The translations under genes and the position numbers were made by a program. Of a stretch of 64,000 nt of DNA, positions 11,290 through 23,603 are shown piece by piece. This DNA is from Paramecium pentaurelia (Eukaryota; Ciliophora; Oligohymenophorea; Peniculida; Parameciidae): positions 124,001 to 188,000 of the forward strand of contig CAJJDO010000074.1 in NCBI GenBank assembly GCA_905183005.1, written 5' to 3'. Every line of letters starts with the position of its first letter. Within the stretch, counting starts at the first letter, position 1. The notes under the pieces are model-generated. The model made no database searches, had not been told where the DNA came from, and saw nothing but the letters and a program-made list of their open reading frames with translations.

Positions 11290-11459
11290 ATATAATAATA
11301 ATAATTATTTTTGATTATGAATTTTCTAAAAATACATACTAATTTAGAGTAATAATTATAATCTTATTCTTAATGATAAAATTTTGAATTATATTTAAAT
11401 ATAAATATATATATATATATGTCAGATGATGATAATTTAATATATATGATTTTATTTTC

Positions 11460-12084
11460 TCAATATCTTCTTGGAGCGGTAATGATTTCATAAAACTCAT
11501 CAAATGAGATTTGTTCTGGGCTCTCTGTTTTTCTAAGAATGTGAATATGATGGATCATTTCATGCAATTCATCATCATTAAGAGTTTCACCCAATTCCTT
11601 TGCCACACGTTTAAGATTTACGAAATCAATGAATCTAAAATATCTTCAAATATAAACCCAGTATCTTCAGGATCATAAATTTGGAACAATTTGAATGCAC
11701 CTTCCTTTGTTTTATTATTTCCCAATCTATCTGATATAATATTCACAAAAGTATCAAAATCAATTGAGCCTCCAAAACTAATATTAAGATGTATATTAAT
11801 ACTTTTCTAAATCTTAAACCATTTGATATACAAACTTATTTCTAGCATCAACTCCTAAATCTTCAAGTACTTTTTTAATTTCATGTGCATCTATTGTGCC
11901 GCTCTTATCATCATCAAACAAATCAAAGGTTTCCTTTTTTTATTTTTAACAACACTCTTACTCTCAAATCATTGATTTCCTCTGGAGTCAAATAATTCTC
12001 CTTTGGTTTTTAAGGCTTAGAAGGTGCTTAGACTTTCTTATTTGGTGCTGGCTATTATTCAACCTATTTGTTTGTTCTTGACAT
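11460..12084 (-). CDS. Centrin (EF-hand)
   Basis: Three introns (11635-11657, 11778-11802, 11934-11961) give 182 aa. A Lys/Pro/Gln-rich N-terminus of about 35 residues precedes four EF-hand units. EF1 is DLFDDDKSGTIDAHEIKKVL with a full set of Ca2+ ligands. EF2 around FGGSIDFDTFVNII is degenerate. EF3 around IYDPEDTGFIDFVNLKRV and EF4 near EQISFDEFYEII are weak. GELGETLNDDELHEMI-type spacing and VNLKRVAKELGET are typical of centrins. Centrins act at basal bodies and in the contractile infraciliary lattice of Paramecium. The 5' end lies 30 bp from the next gene's stop. Confidence 0.88.
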
Positions 12085-12114
12085 ATCTATTTAATAATTT
12101 TATTTATATATTTT

Positions 12115-14782
12115 TCATTATCCATAATAATCCAAATAAATGTTATCGAATATCTCACTTTTGGTTCCCTTTAATTCTAATCTTTCTTTAATCAATTGCA
12201 AATCATTATTTTTATCTTTTCCAACTATTGTCAATTCTTAACCATTTTAGCTTAAAGTAATAACAAATACATACTAAGCATAATTGTATCTCCAATGATC
12301 TTTATCATTTAATTATTTACCAATCATTTGGGTATTATCTTAAACACAATATACATATATATTCTATTCACTATCTATAATGCCAATCAAACCATCACAA
12401 AGTATTCTAATCCATATTATTTTCTTTAATCCAATTCTCAATTACCAAATTGATTTTGTAAAGTCTTTATGAAATAATCTATAATATATATATATATATA
12501 TTACTGTATATGACCATCACTATAACCAACACAAAAATAATCATAATAGATATTACTAATAATACAAGGTTGCATATCTGAATCATCATAATATGATCTT
12601 TGTTGAGAAATATTAATAACTTTTGAAGGTCCACAAATGAGAATACTATAAATTAAATTATTCATATTACGTATCTATATCCATACTCATACAACTATAA
12701 ATTTTAGTCAAATTTTTATTTATTGTATTTAATAATACTAATTTCTTTTTTGACTTAATTCCTAAATCTACATATAATTTTTCTTATTCATTATATTTTA
12801 AATCTTAAATCTCCCAAACTTATATATTTCCAAATACATCCATTACAACTATTTCAAAAATCAATTTGATTAATGAATTATGGGTTATTTATTGTATTTA
12901 TGATAATTAGTTCATATTTGCATCACTAAATTAATCTAAAATAGATAAATTCCATTCTGAAGCAAAATTTATACTTTTAACTTTAAATTCATTTTACAAT
13001 AATTCTTTTATTTTATCAATATATTTATTGTTATAACCAATATCATTTATACTCCATCCACATAATTATCCATCTGCATTTCCACAAATCAATAAATTTT
13101 ATTCACAAATCAAACATGTTACTTTTGAAGGTGTATAATATAATACATTTTAAGGATATTAAATTATTAATGAACCATTAAGCCATTTAAATTTATCATT
13201 TTCAATATAATAAGTTTCAAATAATTCTAATTAATTATTATTTATTTAATGAGCTACAATATTTAAACATTTAGTTTTAAAAACATTATTTATTTTATTA
13301 GGAAATTTATGATTTAACTATTCTTAATCAAATTTAATCTAATTTCTATTATTATCTACATTAAGAATTTCTTCAAATATATCACAAGCCTATTCAATAA
13401 ATTCACATAAACGATTATCTTTTTGATATTATTGTTTATGAGCAAGAAATGTTCTATTATAATCTTCTGGACATTATCCACCAAAATCATTTGTTTAAAA
13501 TTCATCTGTTTAAGTATCCACTGTTAATCTATCATCAAATGCCTAATCACATGAATTTCTAATTATATTAGCTTTAATATGATTGAGATATGTTTCATAT
13601 TCAGCTATTAAGAATAATTTTAATTTTCTTACTTCTAGGTTAAATCACTAATTAATTGCTATAATCATCAACTTCTAAAGTAATTAATTATTATAATTCC
13701 TTTACTCTTTTCTTTTATTCCTCTGTCTTACCTTAAAATACATTTTTTGTAGTACTAGTATTAAATTAAATTGTCTATTTAATAATTAATATATTATTTT
13801 ACTCTCTCTTTGTAATCATCTATTGTAGTAACTGTTTATTATGGATTCTACATTACTTCTTTTGTTTATACTAATTATTTATTAGTTTCCTCAGGTTATT
13901 CATTTAATTATTATGATTACTATGAAATCTAATTAGACTTTCCAGTTTTCTTACTTATAGTTTTATTCATCTCTTTCTAAGTCTTATCCATCTTAGTTTC
14001 TTCACCTTATTGTTTTGTATTTTATTACTAATTATTATTCAACTATTCTATATCAATCTATTCCTAAACTGCTTACTTAACTCTTGTTCTAGGAATCTTT
14101 TTAGTTTCAATTTATTGCTCTTCTTAAGGAGCCTAAAATTGAATCTTGTTTTCCAATAACTCTGCTACTTTTATAGTGTCTTTTGTGATTGGCTCTTATT
14201 TATTTGTTGGTTTTATAGGTTTCATCTTCTTAAATGTATCTGAACCATCAACAGATTCTTTTCCAGAAAATAAATTCATTTCAGGTGCATTTAAAGGTCT
14301 TTGTTTCATTTGCACTTGTACCATTTGTCTTAATTCTTTTTATTTGATTTGACTAACTTCTTATTAAATTTTTTCTTTATTAGCAAATAGATTAATGGCT
14401 GGTCCTTAATATTACTAAGCCGCATTTAAAATCTCTTCATTTTATTAGATAGGTGCAGCACTTTGTAGATTAAATTTTCTAAATCCATTTACTGGTGTTC
14501 TTCCTTTAAATGTAAGTGGAATCTGTTACTTTGTTATGTGTTTTTTTACTCATCCACTTTCTAATCCATTATTGATTCTTAAAACTATTACGATTGTTGA
14601 ACATCATCTTTTTTTGAACTAGGCGGACGTACGAAAGGTCTTAAATTAATTTTTGGTTCAGGAGCTTTCTACTCTTTATTTTCAAGAGTTGGTTATGGAG
14701 GCTCCTATTCTGAAACTTAAGAAGTATTTTTTATATTAAAGTTAGGCCTTAATGGTCTCATATTTTGTTTAGTATTTGCCAT
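12115..14782 (-). CDS. WD40 protein, candidate dynein-2 intermediate chain
   Basis: Five introns (12479-12504, 12646-12670, 13628-13648, 13712-13731, 14529-14557; 20-29 nt) join to exactly 848 codons. The N-terminal 350 residues are Gln/Lys-rich and disordered, starting MANTKQNMRPLRPNFNIK. The C-terminal half is a WD40-type propeller: SKVTCLICEQNLLICGNADG, QLCGWSI, FEIVVMDVFGNIQVWEI, CIISNIYYDYFCVGYSDGHI and IIWIRILCDGLIGIID. Order and wording resemble WDR60 (DYNC2I1), the intermediate chain of the intraflagellar dynein, but this is by memory of the family only. A ciliary role would suit this organism. Confidence 0.6.
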
Positions 14783-15935
14783 TATAATTTTACAATAAAT
14801 AATAATAACTTTACATATCTCTTAATAATATACAACAAAATTTCTAAGAGAAAGAACTTAAGTATTTGTATCAAAGAATAAATAATTAAGAGAAAGATTT
14901 ATAGGGGATTGTAATTTAATAAAATAAGAAAGACATTCAAGTTGATAGTAATTTTAAAAGTATAGTTTCTGATTAAATTTCAAAGAAGAATAGAGAAAGA
15001 AAGAGATGTATGATGAAAACATTTGTAATTCAAAAAAATTGGATTAATTGTTTAATTATTAATTTGAATTAGAATTAATAAACACATATATTCATCATGT
15101 ATAGAATTGTGATATAAATAAATTCTATTTTGTTATATGAATTTTTGATACATATAAATAAATTCTATGATGTTTCTCTATCAATTTATTCTAATTTCTA
15201 ATTAAGAATGACTATATTTTATTTTAATATTAATTCTAATTAGTGATTAAAAAAATTAGTGCCTCTATTTAATATAAATAATTAAACTTTCTTAAGTAAA
15301 ACTAAATTTAGTAATCTTTAATATACTTTTTCTTATATAATAAATATTAGATTTTCATATTATTTTATATCATCCTTTTCTTAAATAGGCTGTATATTTT
15401 ATTCAATATTCTAACTCTAAATAAACTTTAGATCTTCATAAATTATAATGATTACTATCACACTTTTAATCCTATTTTTATCAAATATCAAAGTTTCAAA
15501 ATTATTTTTTTAATTTTATTCTTAATATCAGTTGTTGAAAGATTTAAGCATATTATATATATATATATAATTATATATGACTTTAAAGAATCATTTTATA
15601 TTAAATCATCATGAAAAATGAATATATTTTATTAAATTTATATTTGGATTTAAATAAATAATACTAAAAATTGGCATAAATGAAAAGTATTTAACATTAT
15701 GATGAGATATAATAAAATTTTTATTGAAAAAATGAAATGTTTATATAATTATATAATTTATTTAAACAAGTGTGAGTTCTCTAGGTAGTTCTCTTATTTA
15801 GATTAAATTATATATAAGAGAAAGACTTAGATGTTATGTGAATATAATTTATATTATATATTATATTTGTTTAACACCTCTTTTTAAAAAGATTAAAAGG
15901 ATTTTTAAATAATAAAAAAATTTGTTTTATTAGAG
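14783..15935. other. Intergenic with one long TGA-free plus frame
   Basis: The divergent gap between the WD40 gene and L14. Plus-strand codons from about 14836 to the TGA at 15243 read without a stop. The first 70 codons are Lys/Glu/Gln-rich (QEKELKYLYQRINNQEKDLQ), like a coiled coil, and the rest is low-complexity AT. There is no upstream ATG in frame. It may be a gene fragment. The part from 14952 onward is duplicated after the gap. Confidence 0.35.
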
Positions 15936-16051
15936 ATGGTAAGAACATCCATTAATTTTTCTAGGGACTTGGAAAGTTTGTTGAAGTTGGAAGAGTTATC
16001 AAGATCAATTATGGTCCTTAAGAAGGTAAATTGGCCACTATTGTTGAAATC
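14952..16051 (+). repeat. Left copy of 1,100-bp exact direct repeat at assembly gap
   Basis: Bases 14952-16051 recur at 16053-17152 with a constant offset of 1,101; every block I compared is identical, including the TA run. The copies are separated only by the N at 16052. This is what results when two contigs that overlap are placed end to end instead of merged. Confidence 0.9.
15936..16051 (+). pseudogene. Truncated duplicate of the L14 5' end
   Basis: Same sequence as the first 116 bases of the L14 gene at 17037: ATG, first intron, and exon 2 down to TTGTTGAAATC, where it stops at the N. It is part of the duplicated block and most likely an assembly artefact, not a second gene. Confidence 0.85.
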
Positions 16052-16052
16052 N
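16052..16052. other. Assembly gap (single N)
   Basis: The only ambiguous base in the window. It lies exactly at the junction of the two identical 1,100-bp blocks. Confidence 0.95.
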
Positions 16053-17152
16053 TTTTAAAAGTATAGTTTCTGATTAAATTTCAAAGAAGAATAGAGAAAG
16101 AAAGAGATGTATGATGAAAACATTTGTAATTCAAAAAAATTGGATTAATTGTTTAATTATTAATTTGAATTAGAATTAATAAACACATATATTCATCATG
16201 TATAGAATTGTGATATAAATAAATTCTATTTTGTTATATGAATTTTTGATACATATAAATAAATTCTATGATGTTTCTCTATCAATTTATTCTAATTTCT
16301 AATTAAGAATGACTATATTTTATTTTAATATTAATTCTAATTAGTGATTAAAAAAATTAGTGCCTCTATTTAATATAAATAATTAAACTTTCTTAAGTAA
16401 AACTAAATTTAGTAATCTTTAATATACTTTTTCTTATATAATAAATATTAGATTTTCATATTATTTTATATCATCCTTTTCTTAAATAGGCTGTATATTT
16501 TATTCAATATTCTAACTCTAAATAAACTTTAGATCTTCATAAATTATAATGATTACTATCACACTTTTAATCCTATTTTTATCAAATATCAAAGTTTCAA
16601 AATTATTTTTTTAATTTTATTCTTAATATCAGTTGTTGAAAGATTTAAGCATATTATATATATATATATAATTATATATGACTTTAAAGAATCATTTTAT
16701 ATTAAATCATCATGAAAAATGAATATATTTTATTAAATTTATATTTGGATTTAAATAAATAATACTAAAAATTGGCATAAATGAAAAGTATTTAACATTA
16801 TGATGAGATATAATAAAATTTTTATTGAAAAAATGAAATGTTTATATAATTATATAATTTATTTAAACAAGTGTGAGTTCTCTAGGTAGTTCTCTTATTT
16901 AGATTAAATTATATATAAGAGAAAGACTTAGATGTTATGTGAATATAATTTATATTATATATTATATTTGTTTAACACCTCTTTTTAAAAAGATTAAAAG
17001 GATTTTTAAATAATAAAAAAATTTGTTTTATTAGAGATGGTAAGAACATCCATTAATTTTTCTAGGGACTTGGAAAGTTTGTTGAAGTTGGAAGAGTTAT
17101 CAAGATCAATTATGGTCCTTAAGAAGGTAAATTGGCCACTATTGTTGAAATC
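16053..17152 (+). repeat. Right copy of 1,100-bp exact direct repeat
   Basis: Identical to 14952-16051. It covers the upstream region and 5' end of the L14 gene and continues into the intact gene, so this copy is the complete one. Confidence 0.9.
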
Positions 17153-17546
17153 CTCAACGACAAGAGAGTCCTTATTGATGGACCAACTACAGGTGTTTAA
17201 AGATAGGTCATCCCAATTAGAAGATTGACACTTACCAAATTCAATCTTAAAGGTGCCACAAGAGGTGCTAGAACTGGTGTGATTACCAAGGCAATTAAAA
17301 AGAATGACCCATTTACATAATATCAAAATACTATTGCTGCCAAGAAAGTTGCAAAGAAAGCTTTAAGAGCTAAATTAACAGATTTTGATAGATTTAGAGT
17401 TATGATTCTCAGAAAGAGAGTAATGCTATTATCAATTATAAAAATAGAGAAGTGCACTCCTTAGTACCTAACTTAAAGCTTTGAGAAAGAATAATGCTGG
17501 AGGAAAATCAGCTGCTTAAGCTAAAGGAGGAAATAAGAAAAAATGA
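17037..17546 (+). CDS. RPL14: 60S ribosomal protein L14 (eL14)
   Basis: Two introns (17040-17065, 26 nt; 17420-17447, 28 nt) give 151 aa. The first exon is only the ATG; exon 2 begins GLGKFVEVGRVIKINYGPQE, the eL14 KOW-like N-terminus. KLATIVEILNDKRVLIDGPT and KLTDFDRFRVMILRKR match the family. The C-terminus is Lys/Ala/Gly-rich (NAGGKSAAQAKGGNKKK), as usual. Without intron 1 the ATG frame gives an unrelated 63-residue peptide that ends early. L14 is a structural component of the large ribosomal subunit. Its 3' end faces the next gene's 3' end, 61 bp away. Confidence 0.95.
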
Positions 17547-17607
17547 AAAAGCTTAATATAAAATAAGTATATTAATAATTTGAAATACAAAATCAAAATC
17601 TTTTTAT

Positions 17608-19045
17608 TCATTATATAACTGTTTGATTTTCTGTTTGAAAATCCTAACTACTCCTTGAATCCTAACTTTTACTGGTGGCAGATCCTTATCTTTTAATTCT
17701 TGACATTTATGTCTTATAAATCTATGGTAAAATTAATCTCTATGTTCCAGTGAAATTCTATTCATAAATTTATTCTTTAGTTAATTCTTCTGGTATTTTT
17801 TCAATATTCTTACGATAAACTCCTGTATTATCTGTTCCATCATTTAATAACATTTATTTTTCTATTTCATATTAATTCTTTCCTAATATAATTAATTAAT
17901 CATATCCATCAGTCTTATCAATTGATAACATATGAGATTAATTGAATTAACTTTTTTATTTTTCAATTTTTTTCATTAAATATTCTTCACTTCTAAAACT
18001 CTTAAAAGGAAGAGAACTTTAATTCATTTCAGAATCTGTAGATTTTCTAAATCGACTAGAAAAAGTTAATTGATTGCTATCAGGTAGAAAATTAGGTTTT
18101 CTATAATATTCAATCCCACCTTTATGTCCACAAACAGATGATTCTGTAAAAGCATTAGGTAAATCAGATCCCTGAATATCTTTAATATTAATTACCACTA
18201 TAAAATCATATTTTATTTCATTTTCTACAATCATTTATGTATCCTTTAATTTAATCAATGTTTCATTAGATTAATCAGGTTTTCTTAGTGTCATTTACCA
18301 AACTCTTGGTCCAAATCTTTCATAATCTGTTTTAAGAGCATCAAATGCTGCAGCAGCCTCTAATCTTGTTCTATAATTTTCAGCTTATATTAATTGACAA
18401 TCAGAAGGAAATCTACTTAATTTATTTGCTTATGTATATGTGAAATCATTCCAGTATTATTCCATCTTAGCATGTTTATCCATTACTCTTTCCTACTTTG
18501 TAGCATTACATCTTACAACTAGTTATAGTTCTCTATAATTAAATATTTAATAATTACTTGAGTTTTCTTTGTTCTAATTCTTTATTCATTTCAATTCTAT
18601 CTTTAATCTTATCCAATTCTTCAAGTAACTGAGTTTTAGTAGTTAACTAATCTCTCTTGTCTTTTTTGAATTTTCCAGAGCCTCCACCTTTTTATAAACT
18701 TTTTATATCACTTTTAGGCATTGATCTTTAATCTTAATCAATTCGAGTTTATGATTTTTGTGGAAGTTATCTAAGATTAAATTCATCGAATTAAGCCTAT
18801 TTTTTACCATACTTTGTTTTATTGAACCAATCAGGTTTTCCAATAATTGAATGTTTAATGATTTCACCCTTTTAATTATACTTTGGACCTTTATCAATAT
18901 TGAACTCATCATTGATTTCTTAGAATATATTTCTATCACTTTAGGTTTATGGTTCATTCATAGCTAAACTACGTGCAACAAATAGTTTTTGAATTCTTTT
19001 TAACCTATTTTCTTTAATTAATGTAGTCTCTCTTTAAAGTGACAT
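17608..19045 (-). CDS. Coiled-coil protein, function unknown
   Basis: One 25-nt intron (18533-18557) gives 470 aa. It starts MSLQRETTLIKENRLKRIQK. The middle is a coiled coil (QLLEELDKIKDRIEMNKELE). Conserved-looking patches include EIIKHSIIGKPDWFNKT and AENYRTRLEAAAAFDALK, followed by FGPRVWQMTLR. The C-terminal 60 residues are Ser/Gln-rich. Such proteins are common in ciliary and cortical structures, but nothing here proves that. The stop TGA at 17608 is preferred over splicing further toward L14, because the Ser/Gln tail reads as coding. Confidence 0.75.
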
Positions 19046-19241
19046 AATTTTTATAAATATTAAATTAAAATAAATATACTCCATAACTATTTATTACCTT
19101 TTAAAAGAAAAACTCATAAACTGTTACTAAAAAAAGGAATCCAATATTATTATAAATACTCCATATATTTTTATTAAATAATATTTTAAATACTAATAAA
19201 ATTGAAATCTATATAACTTGAATTTATTGATTAAATATAAA

Positions 19242-20801
19242 TCATTTTTTGACTAATTATATGCAATCTAAAGGTTCATGAAAATATAAAAATTTTGCTT
19301 TCCATTATAAATTTTTCATCTTATCTGGTACTGTATTAATTTTGAATTCTCTTAAAATATGACATAATATGATTTTTATTTCCATAATTGCCATATGCTA
19401 AATATTAATAATATTAATTTACTTGTCCAATACAATTTCTAGGTCCTGCAGAAAATGGAATATTAACAAAACCATTATCTTCTTTAATTGCTTATGATTT
19501 CATAAATCTTTTATGATCAAAATCTTCAAAATTCTAAAAATATTTATCTGTTTATTATTAAACAAAATTAGCTGGCATTACAATCCATCCTTTTTTTATA
19601 TGTAAATCTTTTAATGTTACATCCTTTATAGCCATTCTAACTAATGGTCCACTAGCTGGATTTCTAACTCTTAATACTTCCCAAATGAATGAATTTAATT
19701 CTTATAATTTTGAAAGATGTGAATCAAGAACATCACCATCACCAATTACATTTTCTATTTCTTTAACCAATGCTTCATAAACATTTGGATATTATGCTAA
19801 ATAAAATAAACTCATAGCTGCAACACTTGATGTAGTATCAGTACCAGCAAAAAATAAAGTTATAAATTAAGAGATTATTTCATCTTTAGTAATTCCACTT
19901 GAATTCTTCTCTCCTAAAAATTCTTTTAAATGAATATCTAAAAAATCAAAATCCTCTTCATTTTTTTTAAATCCCTCCTATTTTATCTTTGTAATCCTAT
20001 TATCAATAACCTTTCTAGCAAATTCAGTAAGTTCTTCAATTCTTCTATTAATATCCTTTTCCATTTTATTTGGAAATATCTTCCATTATTTTTCTCCCAG
20101 AATCATCCATTTCATAAAACCATACAATGTTCCATAAATTGCTTCTGCCACATCATTAAATAATTCAACAATTTCAGATTAAGCTTCTCTTTTATTAAGT
20201 TCTGCATTTTCTGCTTCTTTTCCAAAAAATGTTTATATTACAACTTCCCCTGCAATAGATCTTGTTAAATCTAAAGGAGTTTAATAAGTATTTTTCAATT
20301 TTAGTTTGACTACTTAATTCATCATTGGAATCCTTGATTTTAGTCTATCATAATCAAATGGTTTTCCTAGTAATTATCTTTAATTTTTCCACTTTAAACC
20401 ATATTAATATAGCAAACCCTATCCCATAAGACGAGAACTATTTATATAGATAATTAGTACTTATTATTGAGAAAATCTATTTTTTTATAGTTTTCATGAT
20501 TAATATGGATTAATTTATTAATCTCAGGATCACCAATTAAAATGAATGGAGTTTTGAATACATTTAGAAGAATGAATTTTAAATCTTTGTTTTCTCTAAA
20601 GTATCTTCTAATTGATTCATAATGATCATTATATTTTTTAAGTGAGCCTTAAATTTCAACAATATCTCCAAAGATAGGAAAGAAAATCAATTTGGCTTAT
20701 TTACCAAATTTGATTTTGATTAACAAAAGAGAGATAAATGGTTTAATCACTAAAGTGTATAATAAAATTAGTGAAACCCCTAATCCAATATAAATGTACA
20801 T
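19242..20801 (-). CDS. Cytochrome P450
   Basis: Two introns (19398-19422, 20438-20460) give 503 aa. An N-terminal membrane anchor (MYIYIGLGVSLILLYTLVIK) fits a microsomal P450. The I-helix LFFAGTDTTSS has the Gly/Ala-Gly-x-Asp-Thr oxygen-activation motif; the K-helix ExxR is in WEVLRVRNP; and the haem-binding loop is FSAGPRNCIGQ with the axial Cys about residue 440. The last intron splits right after this Gln and the C-terminal helix HMAIMEIKIILCHILREF follows normally. The enzyme is a haem mono-oxygenase, with substrate unknown. All key residues are present, so it should be active. Confidence 0.93.
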
Positions 20802-20964
20802 AGTTTTAATTTTTATTATATATTGTTTATATTTAAGATTGAATATATACATTTCAATTTGAATATTTATTCATGGATTTAATCAGATATTCATATTAAA
20901 ATTTATTTGTGATTAAGACAAGTGATTGATTGAAACTAATATATATATATTTAATGTATTAATA

Positions 20965-23361
20965 TCATTCAATTAAATGAACTTATTTAAGAAAATCTTC
21001 AACATATTTTGAGACTAAATAAGCCTGATCCTCTATTTCTGATCTTGTATTTAATATAACTGTACTAAGATTCTTGTTAATCTCAAATTCAAAAAAGACT
21101 TAGCATTAATGTGATCCATAAAAATACATTTTCAAAACATTCTCTTCTTCTCCTGCTGCAATATTATACAGCCTATATTACTTAAATAATTATTCAATTG
21201 AAGTTTCATTAGCAATATCATTACGTACTAACATTCTTGTAAAAGTAGCACTAATAAATAAGATATATTAATTACCCATCATTTAAGTTAGTCCACATAT
21301 TTTCAAAATGATCAGCATCGATTGAAAAGTTCTCAATGAAATTATCTACATTAAGAGATATACATTATTATGGTTAATCGGAAATTTCAAGAAGATCATT
21401 AGTTTAACCATAAGATTATGTTTATGGATTTTCTATAACATCAGAAGTCTACTCTTAAGTTGTACTTGTTTGTGTTTGTTATTATTCTTAATTAAGATCT
21501 TATAACTCTTTGCTTCTAAGATTATTAAAATATTCAATTGGTTTGATGAATTTGTTAACATTTTTTTAGTAAATGACAGACAAAGAATTAAATTCAAATA
21601 ATAGAGCTTCTTTATTTATTATTGTTTCTTCAAGAAATTTATCAACTTTAATATTATATTACCAAAACTACTTTACTTCATTAATATTTGCCTGTATTGC
21701 TCTATAATAATATGCAGCTCTATCTCTTAAATCAATATCTTCATTCTCATTATTAATAATTACATAGAATAACTTACCCAAAACTTAATGCATTTCTGGT
21801 GCTCTAACAAAAAACACTTTCAAACAAGATGTAAGAAGAATATGCTTTAATTCCACAGATTCTTAAGCACCTATATATGTTTCTAGAATATAAGGAGCTA
21901 AAGGAATTTGACTTCCAAATTGACCCAGAATATAAATCAATGCTATTTTTGAATTTGAATCTGTAATATTATCTGATTGAATAATTTCTAAACAGTCTTT
22001 GATATGTTTAGGATCTTTTCTTAAAATGTCTTTAAAGGCTAATATAACTTCATTTGTAATATAATCTTAAAGAGTAACAAAGGAAGATAATTATTTAACA
22101 ATTGCAGTTGCTAAGTCAGGTAGTCTTATTGCAATAGCTCCTAAAGCTTAGATTGATTTTTTAGATATTTCTTAATCAACATCTGTAACATATTCTCCTA
22201 ATTCATTAAGCATATCTCCTAAATTAAAATCACATGCAATTAATGATAGAATTTCAAGCTTAAGTAATTTTATATAAGTTGGTTCATCTACTCTACAATA
22301 AAAGGATTTATAATCAGATGCAAATACAGAATTATAACCTTTAGATGCAATATATTTGATATGGCATAAAATAGTATACATTATTTCAAAATTACCTTCA
22401 CTAATCGAGGCTAAAGTGACTAATGGTAATTTGACTCTTGAAATAACTTATTCATATATTTAAGGTTTATTTTTTGTAAAATTCATAAAAACCTTAATAA
22501 CTCCTAAAACAATTGCAGAACAGGAATGTTTCAATCTCTCTTCTAATGTATTCATAATATTGAACATTTCCTTATCATCTTTAGGAGAGTATTTAGAAAG
22601 CTCATCTAAAATAGTTGCCTATCCCCATTCATTAAATTCTTTCAATCTTCCTAATAAATAATCAACCATCTTTTTTGATAATGCCATACCACCTTCTTAT
22701 GCTAAAATTTCATTTAATGCATGAATAGCATTTATAATAACTAGAGGATCATTATCACTTATCATTTTATATAATTAGTCTTCTATATTATTTAATTACT
22801 CTGGTTGCATGTAAAATACTTTTACACATCCCATAATTGCTGTTTTTCTAACATATGCATCAATATCTGATAATGCCTCTTTTATAGCTGGCATTAGAAA
22901 TTCTATTGCACCACTAAATCTAAGAGAGCATAAATTTCTTAATGCAAATCCACGAATTTTAGGATCATTATGTTTGCAATCCTTTTAAAATGTACTTATA
23001 GCCATAAATGCCATATCTTTGTTTTATTCTGCATAAGTTGTCAGATATAAATAAATCATCTTTTTTTATACCAAATCATTAGTATAAGATGCCATACACA
23101 TTTCTGGGAATAATTTAGAAACATCGATTCCTAATTTAGTATCTAATACTACCCAATGTCATATAAGCAATCACTTTCTTAACTACTTCTCTTTTCTTTT
23201 TATCATCCTTTTCATTAATAGTATTCTTAACCAATCTATATACAATGAATAAATTGATACATTTTTAACTCATTTACTTCTCCTTTTCTATTACCTTCAA
23301 AATATTATGATGGCTTAGTTGCAGACCCATTTTCTATACCTTTTGCTTAATTAGAACGCAT
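20965..23361 (-). CDS. Beta-adaptin, AP-4 beta-like
   Basis: Three introns (21251-21275, 23131-23152, 23236-23260) give 774 aa. Armadillo/HEAT adaptin trunk motifs are clear: KKMIYLYLTTYA, FQKDCKHNDPKIRGFALRN, DNDPLVIINAIHALNEI, EFNEWGQATILDELSKYSP and DYKSFYCRVDEPTYIKLLKL. The spacing and the SDYKSFYC..EPTYIKL segment resemble AP-4 beta more than AP-1/2 beta. The chain is short, with a modest Gln-rich hinge (LQDLNQEQQQTQTSTTQ) and a small C-terminal ear. AP-4 mediates cargo sorting from the trans-Golgi network. The assignment to AP-4 rather than another beta is by eye. Confidence 0.85.
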
Positions 23362-23603
23362 ATTTAATTAATAAAACTTTAGAATTAATCATAAATTATT
23401 GTGAATGCATTTGTATATTCTATTTTTATTTTCAATATAAGGGTAATATGATAATTCAACAAAAAGAATTTATAATAAAACAATAAATTTTCTATCATTA
23501 AATCTAATTACTTTAGAATGTTTTAATTATAAAAAAGATATGAAATATAATATTATATGGAATATTTAATACAATTATAGAATTATTATTACATATATAA
23601 ACA

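Noticed and set aside
15936..16051. Second L14 gene
   Set aside because: Identical to the intact gene and cut at the N; best explained by the unmerged overlap.
17511..17607. Splicing the coiled-coil gene's 3' end further toward or into L14
   Set aside because: The unspliced Ser/Gln-rich end to TGA at 17608 reads as normal coding sequence.
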